NCBI GenBank assembly: GCA_946902985.2
Contig: OX336389.2
Location: forward strand, 338,618,444 to 338,682,443
Reading direction: 5' to 3'
Length of the DNA stretch: 64,000 nt
Source: Meconema thalassinum
Taxonomy: Eukaryota; Arthropoda; Insecta; Orthoptera; Tettigoniidae
Shown here piece after piece: positions 35,304 to 45,974 of the stretch; the first letter of the stretch is position 1; every line of letters begins with the position of its first letter. Both the position numbers and the translations under genes were made by a program. Under the pieces are notes generated by a model that ran no database searches, was not told where the DNA came from, and saw nothing but the letters and a program-made list of their open reading frames with translations.

Positions 35304-35392
35304 AAAACCTAATAACATTTGTGGAAGGAGAAGGGTATATATTTCTGTGCCTGTATTTTGGGGGTTATTTGTCTTTATCAGTGTATATCATT

Positions 35393-37274
35393 ATGGGGGA
35401 TGAGAAAGAAAGACAGATGAGGTTACGTAGTGGTCGTCAACTGGAGAGTGATGATACGAGCAGTATGTCGAGTGATGGTAGTACCGGGGTAGCGGAGGTA
35501 AATCCCGATACTGAAACAGGGAGTGTAGGCGGCCAACCAGAATTAAAAACTTTACTTCTCGAGTTCATGTATCAGAACAAAGTTAGTAGTGATGCCTTAA
35601 ATGCAAAATTAGAACAGAATAATGCAAAATTAGAACAGAATAATGCAAAATTAGAACAAAACAGTAGGAAAAATAAATAAAGTACAGAGCTTTAAATGCA
35701 AAATTAGAACAGAATAATGCAAAATTAGAACAAAAAGTAGGGAAAATAAAGAAAGTACAGAAGCTTTAAATAAAAAATTAGAACAGAATAATGCAAAATT
35801 AGATAAGAACAACAAGGAAATTAGTGTGAAAATGGAGCAGATTAGAGGAGAAATCAGAGGAGTAATGGAAGAGAAGGTTAAAGAGATCATTGCAGATGTA
35901 GACAAGAAATTAGGAAAAGTACAGGAGGAGTTGGAAAGTAGAATCAGCACACAGGCTGAAAATTTAAAGGAATTAGTTAAATTAGAAACACTGCAGGTTA
36001 AAAAGCAATTGGGGGGAGAAATTGACAAGATTCAAGTATCAACTAAAGAGGTTAAGGAACAGCTGGGGGGTAGAATTGAGAAAGTCCACTCGCAAATAGT
36101 TGCAGAAATAAATGATTTAAGAGAGAGTAATAGAGAGAGCATTAGCAAGATTGAGGAGAAACAAGCAAAGCTATATGATAAAGTAGAAGAATCAGAAGGA
36201 AACATTAAATTAACAGTAAACAGTATTGAGAGGAAGGCTGAGGAGAAAATCGCAGAATTAGAGTTAAAATTAAAAGCTAGGATCAGGCAAGAAAATAGTC
36301 AGAATAGGCCAGTTTTTGTGAATAGCACACACAGGGAGGTAGAACTGGGTAAGTTCAGCAATCGACAGGGGTGCCCAATGGAGTTCATGAACACTATAGA
36401 AAATAAATTCGGGGAGAGGTTGGAAAATGGTAGTATTGAGTGGTGCCAGGTAGTTGAAATTTTAGAACAAGTGTTTGTGGGGGAAACGAGGAATTGGTTT
36501 GCTGTCTACAGAGACAAGTTTACTGATATGAATGATTTTAAAATGAAATTCTGTGAAAAGTTTTGGAATGAGGTTATTCAGTCGCAGCATCGTGAGGGAG
36601 TAGTGTGTGGTAAATATAACCCTAAAGGAAGCTCCACCATGACCGAATACTTTTTAGGGCAGGTATTAGTGTGTAAATATCTGGGTGGCTTGAAGGAGGA
36701 AAGTGATGTGGTGAGGTTGCTACTTAGGCACTTTCCCTATAGGATCAAGGAGGCTGCTTGTATCCAGAATGTAAAGACTATATCACAAGTAGAAAATTTG
36801 TTAAGCACATTTGATGCACTAGGGAGAGGGGGTTATGAGGACAATTTCAATCGGAACCAGGGTAATAATAATAATAGACCTAATGAAGCCAGGCATCAAG
36901 AAGTTCAAGGGAACGGTGGCGAAGGGGCCAACGCTCAAAATAGAAATAATAATAATCAGATAAATCAGAACAGAGGAAATGGCTATGGTAATCAGTATCA
37001 AGGGAGGAACAATGATTTCAGGGGAAATCAAGGGAGGAACAATGATTACAGGGGAAATCAAGGGAGAAACAATGATTTCAGGGGAAATCAATGGAGAAAT
37101 TATAATGACAATAATTACAACCAGAATAGGGGTCAAGGAAGAGGACAGCCTAGTGGTAGTAATATACAGCCAAACAATGACAACACAGCCCAGAACAACC
37201 AGACCAGTTCAGTAGTTAGTAGTACTACAGCCAGCTGTAGCGGTTCTTTAAACGCGAACCAGGCTGCGAAGTAA
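35393..37274 (+). pseudogene. gag: Gypsy gag, disrupted near its N-terminus
   Basis: From the ATG at 35393 (MGDEKERQMRLRSGRQ) an acidic Ser/Thr-rich leader runs into tandem heptad-like NAKLEQN repeats, a predicted coiled coil. Within these repeats (35670-35825) a TAA at 35678-35680 and one-base indels break the frame. The remaining 482 codons (35826-37274) are open. They contain a long charged coiled coil (~residues 1-155), then a retrotransposon gag capsid-like domain (FVGETRNWFAVYRDKF, KYNPKGSSTMTEYF, LLLRHFPYRI). The tail is Asn/Gly/Arg-rich with four QGRNNDFRGN-type repeats (~residues 390-430). No CCHC zinc knuckle is visible, so nucleic-acid binding probably uses the RG-rich repeats. The stop at 37272-37274 follows the frameshift site. 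Confidence 0.9.
37247..37253 (+). promoter_or_regulatory. -1 ribosomal frameshift site TTTAAAC (gag-pol)
   Basis: The heptamer is phased exactly as T TTA AAC in the gag frame, which ends 19 nt later at TAA. In the -1 frame the sequence is open from here through protease. This is the classical slippery signal and would yield a Gag-Pol fusion. A short GCTGC/GTAGC pairing downstream may contribute a structure. Confidence 0.8.
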
Positions 37275-38077
37275 GGTCAGAATCTCAGTCTGTAGCATGC
37301 CCTGTCCATACAATTATACAGGAACCCTATGACCTAAATGTAAGAAATGAATTATTACATGAACTAAATGATGAAGGTATTATTCAGGAAGTGGTTAGTA
37401 AGAGCCCCATAGTTAAATTTAACGTGTCCGAGGCGTACACAGATGTTTTAATTGATAGTGGTTGTATGAAGAGTTGCATAAGTAGTGCATTTTATGATAA
37501 AATGAAAGGAACTGGAGTAAATTTTGAGGAGATGCCAATTAAAAGCACTTTTGTTATCACAGCTGTTGGGAAGAGGTCTAAAGTAATTTCTAAGCAAGTT
37601 TTAGTAGACATTAAAATTAATAATCATGTAGAGAAGCAGATTTGCCTTCTAATTCCAAATTTAGTATTCAGTGTTATCTTGGGTTCAGAGTGGCTAAGTA
37701 GAGTGTCTGGTAACTTATGTTATGATGTAGGGAGTTTGAAATTTAAATGGGGAGATTCTGAAGTAGAAGTAGCGTTCAATGACCAAATTCAGAGAAGTAG
37801 TATTGTAGGTGTGATTTGTACTTTAAATGAGATATCGCCAGCCGTAGAGCGGGGTTCTCCATGTTTAGTGGGCAGTGTGATTACGAACGGAAGTCTAGAG
37901 GACTCGTTACGTGATGCTGCATTTCAGGGAAATATAGAGGATGAACAATGTGTTCGGCTCTATGATGTGTTATTGTGTAATAGGAGAGTTTTTGAGGATC
38001 GCATTGGTATGGCCAATTGCTATACACATTCATTGAACGTTATTGATAGGTCAGTATTCACAGGACATAGATATCCT
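37247..38077 (+). pseudogene. pol: Gypsy pol, 5' part: protease and linker (interrupted by LINE)
   Basis: Continues gag in the -1 frame. The retropepsin-type protease active site DSG lies at 37454-37462 (VLIDSGCMKSC) with the second conserved block LVFSVILGSEWL. A linker follows up to GHRYP at 38077, where the RTE element inserted. The frame is fully open in this part. Past the insertion it resumes as VPFAYQSAVEAQINQ, so the split is by insertion only. Family role: cleaves the Gag-Pol polyprotein in the virus-like particle. Confidence 0.9.
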
Positions 38078-38081
38078 AGAA

Positions 38082-38219
38082 ATGACTGAGTCAGACGAAG
38101 AAGACGACTTCGACGACCCCCTTTTACATCCAGATCCGAATACACAGGGGTCTCCAGAGCCCCAAGAAGAGCCGTATGAAGAACCTGGGCCATCCAAAAG
38201 AATACTATTGTCTCGCTAA
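38082..38219 (+). CDS. Short acidic ORF at the 5' end of the LINE, unknown
   Basis: Forty-five codons starting four bases after the insertion junction: MTESDEEDDFDDPLLHPDPN, then more Glu/Pro residues and PSKR. It looks like the acidic N-terminus of a larger nuclear or transposase protein rather than chance sequence. It could be part of the LINE's normal 5' region or a fragment captured by template switching. No function is assigned. Confidence 0.4.
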   Translation: MTESDEEDDFDDPLLHPDPNTQGSPEPQEEPYEEPGPSKRILLSR

Positions 38220-39372
38220 ATGCAGATAAACCTAACATCACATACCTACCTTTTTGTTGAAATTTATTAATAAATAGTAGGTAACTGACGTGTTGCGAGT
38301 TTCTGTCGCAGGTGTTAGCTGAGGCCCCTCCATCACTTCGCCACTGCAACATCAATATTGATAAGAAATTACTCATTATCATTAATTGTTTTCAATTTCA
38401 TTTTGCATGAAAAACAATTTTCCACTGATTGATGTCTTTCTTATGCTTTTAAAAAGTCCTACAATTCGTCAGGCTACATTTTTTGAAAAATTCAATTTCC
38501 TATTTTTGTGTTTCACCTGATAACAAGAGAACTATTGGTCTTATAGCGTTTTGCTAATGCTTAAATTAAAGGTAGCGTACGAGTATATTCAACAAATGGG
38601 TGACGGCGCTTGAATCGTTTCAGCAAAGTCCCGTATGCGTTCATATACCATTCATTTCATTGCGATGAACATTTGGTGAGTTGTTGAGCACGCTCCCATG
38701 ATTTTTTTGAGATAGTAAATCAATCCTTCGATAAATGCCAATATTGTGTAGGGTGGGTATTTTGTAAGTATTTTTATTCTCAGTTGCATTTTGTGACTAT
38801 TTTGAATCTAAATTACATTTGTAAATATTTTCTATCTAAATTGCATTTTGTAAATATTGTCAATTCAAGTAACAGTACAGTACATATGTAGTTAGTTTTA
38901 GTTGTAAGTAGGTAGTTAGTTTGTCTATTAGATATATGTCATTGTTCTATTTGACTGTGGTGTGTGAGTGTGTCTGGTAGCAGTTGCATTGTTTATTAGT
39001 TATAGTTCATTGTTTCAGTAGACTGTGATGTGTGATTGCATGTGAGTGTGTCTGGTGACAGACTGTTTTAGTGGTAGTATTTGTTGTTGGTGGAACTTTA
39101 GTATTGTATCGTTAGTAGAATATTGGTATTTAATTGTTAGTACGGTAGAAGGTTAGTATTTTTGTTAGTAGAATTGCTCTTTACTTATTCTGAAAGGGAG
39201 TAGCAGCCTTTCAGAATAAATCAATTCTTTACTAGTCTTATAGACGGTTAAGATATTGATAATATAAGCCAAATAATGGCTACACTGCGTCCTGCTGCAC
39301 GGCTGAAAGCAACGGGAATCTACAGCCGTATGCTATTCCCGAGGATATGCACCTCTCTATGCATAAATACAT
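38220..39372 (+). other. LINE 5' leader, non-coding
   Basis: About 1.15 kb with no convincing ORF. The last ~200 bp (CAGCCGTATGCTATTCCCGA to the first ATG) reads like a genuine RTE 5' leader. 38880-39170 is GT/TAGT-rich with repeated TTAGT words. Confidence 0.5.
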
Positions 39373-42349
39373 GTGATGATGGCCTCCTCCCTTGTAAAAT
39401 TTCAATCCGGAGGTAAACTAGTCCCCCGTTCGGATCTCCGGGTGGGGACTACTCGAGAGGGGGTTAACATCACAGAAGTGACAAAGAGGGAATCTGGCAT
39501 TCTACGGATCGGAGCGTGGAATGTTAGAAGTCTGCTAGGAAATGGAAGGTTAGAAAACTTAGAAAGGAAAATGGATAGGTTGAGGTTGGATTTGGTTGGA
39601 ATTAGTGAAATGCGCTGGCAGGAAGAACAGGACTTTTGGTCAGGAGACTATAGGGTCATTAGCACTAAATCAAACAATGGCCAAGCAGGGGTTGGCCTCA
39701 TATTGAGTAGGAAACTTGGACAGCGGGTGGAATATTATGAGCAATATAGTGAACGGATTATTGTAGCAAAAAATAAATACTAAACCTACCTGCACCACAG
39801 TGGTACAAGTCTATATGCCTACCAGTCAAGCTGATGATGAGGATGTTGAAAAGGTCTACGAAGAAATAGATGAAATTCTGAGGTATATCAAGGGTGATGA
39901 AAATGTTATAGTAATGGGAGATTGGAATGCTGTGGTAGGAAAAGGGAGAGAAGGGAAGATAGTAGGAGATTTCGGATTAGGTGAAAGGAATAATCGAGGA
40001 AGCAGGCTGGTAGAATTCTGCACTGAGCATGAGTTGGCCATAGCTAACACCTTATTCAATAACCACAATAGAAGAATATACACATGGATGAGACCAGGAG
40101 ATACAGGGCGTTACCAAATCGACTTCATTATGGTCAAGCAGACGTTTCGAAACCAGATTTTGGATTGTAAAACATATCCTGGTGCTGACATAAACTCTGA
40201 CCACAATCTGGTTGTAATGAAATGCAGATTAAAGTTGAAGAAACTGAAGAAAAGTTAAAAGCCAAAAAGGTGGGCAATAGACAGACTGAAAGAGAAGGAT
40301 GTAAACGAAAGATTCAAGAAGAGTATAAAGGAAGGCCTAATGAAAAACCCTAAACAAACTTCAATTGCAGACGAATGGGCACTTTTGAAGAATGAAATAA
40401 CAAAATCCGCAGAAGAAAACATTGGTAGGAAAGAGAGAATAGGTAGAAAACCGTGGATCACTCAGGATATACTCGAATTGATGGATGAAAGGCGGAAGCA
40501 CAAGAATGTAAGAGATGTAAAGGGGAAAGCAGAATACAGACGTCTGAGAAATGAGGTTAACAAGAAGTGCAAGGAAGCGAAAGAAGAATGGTTGAAAGAG
40601 AAATGTGCTGGTATAGAAAATTGTCTGAAATTAGGAAAAGTAGATACAGCTTATCGAAGGATTAAGAATACTTTTGGGGAAAAGAAGACTAAGTGCTGTA
40701 ATATTAAGGACACAAATGGAAAGCCTCTAACAGATAGGGAAGAAAAGGTTGAGAGATGGAAAGCTTACATACAGAGTTTGTATAAGGGAAAGGAGATTGA
40801 GAATCATGTAATGGAAAGGGAGGCGGAAATTGATGAGGATGCGAAAGGAGATTTAATATTGAGATCAGAATTTGATAGAGCTTTGGAAGACTTAAGCAGG
40901 AACAAAGCACCAGGCATAGATGATATACCGATTGAGTTGCTACGCTGCATAGGAGATGAAGGTCTGATCAGGTTATTTCACTTGGTGTGTAGGATTTATG
41001 AGACAGGTGAGGTACCCCCTGATTTCAAGAAGAATGTAATCATCCCTATACCAAAGAAAGTGGGAGCTGACAGATGTGAAGATTACCGTACAATCAGCTT
41101 GATTACTCATGCTTCAAAGATCCTGTCTAGAATAATTTACAAGAGGATTGAGAGCCAGATAGAAACGGAGTTGGGTGAAGACCAGTTTGGTTTCAGGAGA
41201 AATGTAGGAACAAGGGAAGCTGTACTAAGTCTTAGGCTGATTTTGGAATGTAGAATAAGGAAAGATAAGAGAACGTTCATGGCATTTGTAGACTTAGAAA
41301 AGGCTTTTGATAACGTTGATTGGACTAAATTGTTTGACATTTTGAAATCGATTGGAATAAAGTACAGGGATAGGAGGGTGATATACAATCTATACAGAAA
41401 CCAGACAGCAGTCATTCGAGTTGAAGGACATGAGAGAGAAGCTGGTATTCAGAAAGGTGTAAGGCAAGGCTGCAACTTATCACCCATACTTTTCAATATT
41501 TACATTGAACAAGCAATGAAGGAAATTAGAGAAAAATTTAAAGTGGGAGTGAAGATTCAAGGAGAAATAATTTCAACTCTGAGATTTGCTGATGACATCG
41601 TCATCTTGGCCGACAAGCCTGAGGATTTGAATGAGTTTTTGAATGGTATGGACTCCGTCTTACGGAAAGAATTCACGATGAAAATTAATAAATGTAAAAC
41701 AAAAATACTGGAATGCAGCCGAAATAAATCAGAAACCTCTATGGAGATCAAATTGGCAGGTGAAAAGCTGAAGGAAGTAGGAGACTTCTGTTACTTAGGA
41801 AGCAGAATAACCAGTGATGGACGAAGCAAAGAGGATATAAAAAGTAGGTTGGCTCAGGCAAGAAAAGCATTTCTACAAAAAAGGAATCTGCTGACATCGA
41901 ATATAGATTTAGGTATTAGGAAGTCATTTTTGAAAGCCTTTGTCTGGAGCGTGGCGCTCTATGGAAGTGAAACTTGGACTATTGGTGCAGCAGAAAAGAG
42001 GAGAATTGAAGCATTTGAAATGTGGTGTTACAGGAGAATGATGAAGATCAGATGGGTAGATAGGGTTACAAACAAAGAGGTATTAAGACGAGTGGGAGAG
42101 GAGAGATGTTTCTGGCGACTGCTAATGAAGCGAAGAGATAGGTTGGTAGGACACATACTAAGACACCAAGGAATAGCAAGCTTAGTTATGGAAGGAAGGG
42201 TCGAGGACAAGAACTGTAGGGGTAGACCAAGGTTAGAATATGTTAAACAGATTGCCTCGGATGTAGGGTGTGGTAGCTATGTAGAGATGAAACGATTAGC
42301 TCAGGACAGGGAGGCATGGAGAGCTGCATCAAACCAGTCAAAAGACTGA
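39373..42349 (+). pseudogene. RTE-type endonuclease-reverse transcriptase, one frameshift and one nonsense
   Basis: APE endonuclease: GAWNVRSLL, ISEMRW, MGDWNAVVG, SDHNLVVM (about 39490-40230). Reverse transcriptase: NKAPGIDDIPIELLR, DYRTISLI, DQFGFRRNVGT, FVDLEKAFDNVDW, QGCNLSPILFN, with catalytic FADD at 41585-41596. The C-terminal region has LYGSETWT, EMWCYRRMM and GHILRH, the usual RTE/BovB-like tail. One extra A in the A6 run near 39768-39774 shifts the frame, and a TAA at 40256-40258 interrupts it between the endonuclease and the linker. Otherwise all blocks are present. RTE enzymes nick a target and prime reverse transcription on it; this copy is dead, but only just. Confidence 0.92.
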
Positions 42350-42365
42350 AGACTCAAACAACAAC

Positions 42366-44897
42366 AGATATCCTGTACCTTTCGCTTATCAGAGTGCAGT
42401 TGAGGCACAAATTAACCAGATGCTTGAAGATGGGATTATTGAGCACTCTAACAGTCCGTATGTTAATTCTTTGATCACGGTACCCAAGACCGACGGCACG
42501 GTTCGTATTTGTTTAGACGCTCGTTTGGTTAACAGTAGAATTAGTTCAGATCAGCTGAAATCTATGTCAATAGAGGAATTAATGCAAACATTTGAGGGGA
42601 AGAAGTATTTCACTTGTGTAGATTTGAGTTCCAGTTTTAGGCAAGTGCCACTTATGTACGAAGATAGACCTTTTACAGCTTTTAGTCATAAATATAACCT
42701 TTATCAATTTTGTAGAACACCTTATGGGTTAAAGAGTAGTTCAGCAGCTTTAATTAGGGCTTTAAACATCGCATTAGGGGATGACACAGGAGAGTTTGTA
42801 ACCATTTACATAGATGATATGGTAATTAGTTCACACAGTTTTGAGGAGCATCTACGTCATTTAGATATAGTTTTTCAGAAGTTAGATCAGGCAGGGTTCA
42901 CTTTGAAGCTGTCTAAGTCGTCATTCTGTCAGTCAGAAGTGACATTTTTAGGTCATAGAGTGTCGAGTAGAGGTGTAACACCAGAAGAAAGTAGGGTTAA
43001 TAAGATACTTAACGCAGAGGTGCCACAGAATGTTAAACAGTTAAAAACTTACCTGGGAATTTGCAACTTTTTCAGGAGGTTCGTTCTTAAATACTCTGGG
43101 TTGATAGAACCATTCAGGGAATTGCTTAAAAGTGGGACTCGGTGGAGATGGGAGTCCAAGCATGATCAGGCTTTTAGAGCGCTGAAGGAAGGTTTTGAGA
43201 AAGCTGTAGTGCTGAAATATCCGTTAAAAGATAAGGAATATGTGGTTATGACAGATGCTTCACATATAGGCATTGCTGGAGTATTATGTCAGAAAGATGA
43301 TGAGGGTAATCTGTGCATTGTATCTTTAGCCTCGCGAGGACTGTCAGCAGCAGAGAAAAGATACACGATTACTGAGTTAGAGCTTTTAGGTATTGTTTTC
43401 AATTTAGGGAAATTTAGAATGTATTTAGTAGGGGGGAAATTTGAGATCCACACAGATCACCATGCATTACTGTATATGAGGACTTGTAAACTCAGTTCAA
43501 ACAGAGTTAGTAGGTGGATTCTTGCTCTGCAGGAATACGAATTCACAGTAAAATATATTAAAGGTAAAGATAACATTCTTGCAGACATGCTATCGAGGGA
43601 CACTAATTTATGTAGGGATTATCCTGTGGTTAAAGCAGAGGACGGTATTTTAATATGTGCATGTGTGGACAGTAGCAACAGGGCATCGTTACAGACACTG
43701 AGAAATATGCTAGTGGAGCAACGTGATGACGTTAAGTTAAAGGAGCCACTGGCTAGGTTGGAAATAGGTGAAGAAGAGTATGTGAAAGTAGGACGGTTCA
43801 CGTACAAGATGCAGGATGGGCTTCTTGCAAGGAAATGTAGGAATAATCGGTGGGCAATATGTGTTCCTGCCACTTTGCGGGAGGAGCTAATTTGGTTCAT
43901 TCATAGGGAATTAGGACACTTTGGTGCTGCCAAGGTCTTCTATGAAATTGGTCGTGACTTCATTTGGAGTAAAATGGGAAGGGATGTTAGGAGGATTTTA
44001 GCTAAGTGTGACACCTGTCAAAGGAGTAAATATCCAGTTAAATATTTAGTGGGGGAGAGATCTGCAGTTCTCACCAGTAGTCCCGGCGAACTACTGTGTG
44101 TGGATTTATTTGGCCCGATCGTTAAAGGACAGTACGGCTACGAGTACATTTTTATAGTTATTGACGCTTTTAGTAAGTATGTCAAGCTATATCCGCTAAG
44201 GAAAGCCACGGGACTAGCGTGTAGCCGTCTGATCATTAATAAGTATGTACCTGAGTTTGGCATTCCTCTCAGGATACTATCTGACAGTGGACCACAGTTT
44301 ACTGCAAAGAAATGGAGAACCAGTATGCAGGAAGCTGGTATAACACACGTTCATTCCTCTGTAAGGTACCCTCAGGGTAATTCTGCAGAGCGTCCATTAA
44401 GGGAAGTGGCTCGTCTTTTTCGGACTCTAGTGCATGACAAGCATGCGGCCTGGGTAGGACATCTTCCCAAGGTCGAGACTTGGCTGAATTCTGTCCAGCA
44501 TGAGAGCACGAAGTTGACGCCATACGAAGTTCACTTCGGAAAAAGACCACAAAATGAACTAGCGAGGGTGTTGGGATTAAATGAGGGTAAGCAACCGGGG
44601 ATGGATTACATTGTCCAGTTAGCGAAACAGAATTTATCTAAGTCAGCCCAAAAGAGAATTCGCCAACAAAAAGTAACTAAATTTGACCTATTCGAGCCGG
44701 GAGACAGAGTCTTACTTAGAGTGCTGAAACAGTCAAATAAGCTAGAGAAAGTCATGTCCAAGTTCTTTTATCTCTACGAGGGCCCATTTATAGTTTCCAA
44801 ACGTATGGGAAAAACAGCATATGTGCTGGAGAATAGTGAGGGAAACAGATTATACGGGACGTATAATATACATAGTCTACGAAAGTATGTGTCATAA
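42366..44897 (+). pseudogene. pol: Gypsy pol, 3' part: RT, RNase H, integrase
   Basis: Begins in the repeated target AGATATCCT and runs open to the stop at 44895-44897. Reverse transcriptase: ICLDARLVN, CVDLSSSFRQ and the catalytic YIDD at 42807-42818. RNase H: MTDASHIGIAG, TELELLGIVF, DNILADMLSR. Integrase: zinc-binding HRELGHF..CDTCQ, then DDE residues in CVDLFGP, SDSGPQF and SAERPLRE, and a C-terminal GPFIVSKR..NIHSLRKYV module. All catalytic residues look present; the reading frame is undamaged except for the LINE insertion upstream. It would need gag and the frameshift to be translated, so this copy is inactive. Confidence 0.93.
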
Positions 44898-45974
44898 AGT
44901 GAGGATGTTTAGCTGGCGAGCCAGCCTATCAAATGAGTAAGTGTGGTATTTGGTGCGTGGGAGGAGATCTGGTCTTCAAGGCAGGCGTAGCAGAAGTCGC
45001 ACAGGGGGGTAGTATGTAAGTAAATGAGAGTTTTTAAGGTACAGGGAAATATGACGGGATTGTCGGATGCTCTTGAGCACTAAAATGTCTCGATACACCA
45101 AGGCCAGAATTTGGTAGCGCTGGTGAATTTCCATTTGCCTCCAAGAGATGGGTGAGCGCTTGAACAGGGTATTTTTGCTTAAGGCGTCCACGAGGCAAAA
45201 GATGGGCCATCAGAAGGCAAGACAGTCCTGCATGAAACTCATACATATCAGCACACGTGATTTCTGTTTACGGCCTCGCCATGTAAGATTTGTAAGTGTG
45301 TAATTTAAGGTAATTTGTACAAAGGTATTATTTGTGTGAGGAGAACTGGTCTGTGTTGAGAACTAGTATTAAGTAGAATATGGTCTACGGGAACTTAACA
45401 AGACAGGGCGATTACGGCACAGAAATATTTGGTGTTATATGTAATGCGCATTTACTGGTGTTTTTTTTTCAGAAGTCAATATTAATTTAATCTACTTTAA
45501 AGAGAGATTAAGTATTATGGTCACGAGGCGCTGTCACAATAGTGTGATCGTGTGCTCAGTGATAAGTGAGATTAAATTTCACCATAAGGAAGGGACCTCC
45601 AGTGAAATTAGGAAGTTCTATGGAGATATAAATATATCAGAACACCTTCAATGCGTGTGATATGACATCATAAATACATAGTGCTCACACATTAATTATG
45701 TCTATTTCTCCAACATAGAGAAATTTGAGAGGCAGAAATATCCGTGGAACACTATTCTATATGTAAAACACTGGACTGGTTGCAAAGTGCAATCCATAGT
45801 GACAACAAACTTTGACTCAAAGTGCGTGAAGAAAAATTATGAGTGTATATATCTGTAATTTAGGGTGATTTCATTTATGTAATATGTATTTTGTATGGGG
45901 ATTATTAACGTGTTTGGGATAATTGGATAATGGACCGTCGTCACGGTAAATCACCCGATGATCCGAGGCGAATA
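44898..45974 (+). other. Gypsy 3' non-coding region
   Basis: No env or other ORF seen between pol and the 3' LTR. Only a weak purine-rich stretch (GATCCGAGGCGAA) precedes the LTR, so the polypurine tract is unclear. Confidence 0.7.

Larger units (their letters stand above)
38078..42365 (+). mobile_element. RTE-type LINE nested in gypsy pol (4.3 kb)
   Basis: A 9-bp target duplication AGATATCCT lies at 38069-38077 and 42366-42374. The 3' end is GACTGAAGACTCAAACAACAAC, a short AAC-repeat tail typical of RTE elements. A single APE-RT ORF occupies 39373-42349. The first ~1.3 kb is non-coding or of unknown origin, including a small acidic ORF at 38082-38219. Confidence 0.9.

Noticed and set aside
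36819..37136. Ile/Pro-rich minus-strand ORF opposite the gag tail
   Set aside because: Mirror translation of the Asn/Gly-rich gag repeats.
44898..45974. Possible env gene downstream of gypsy pol
   Set aside because: No ORF beyond ~70 codons on the plus strand, and no signal peptide or membrane segment.
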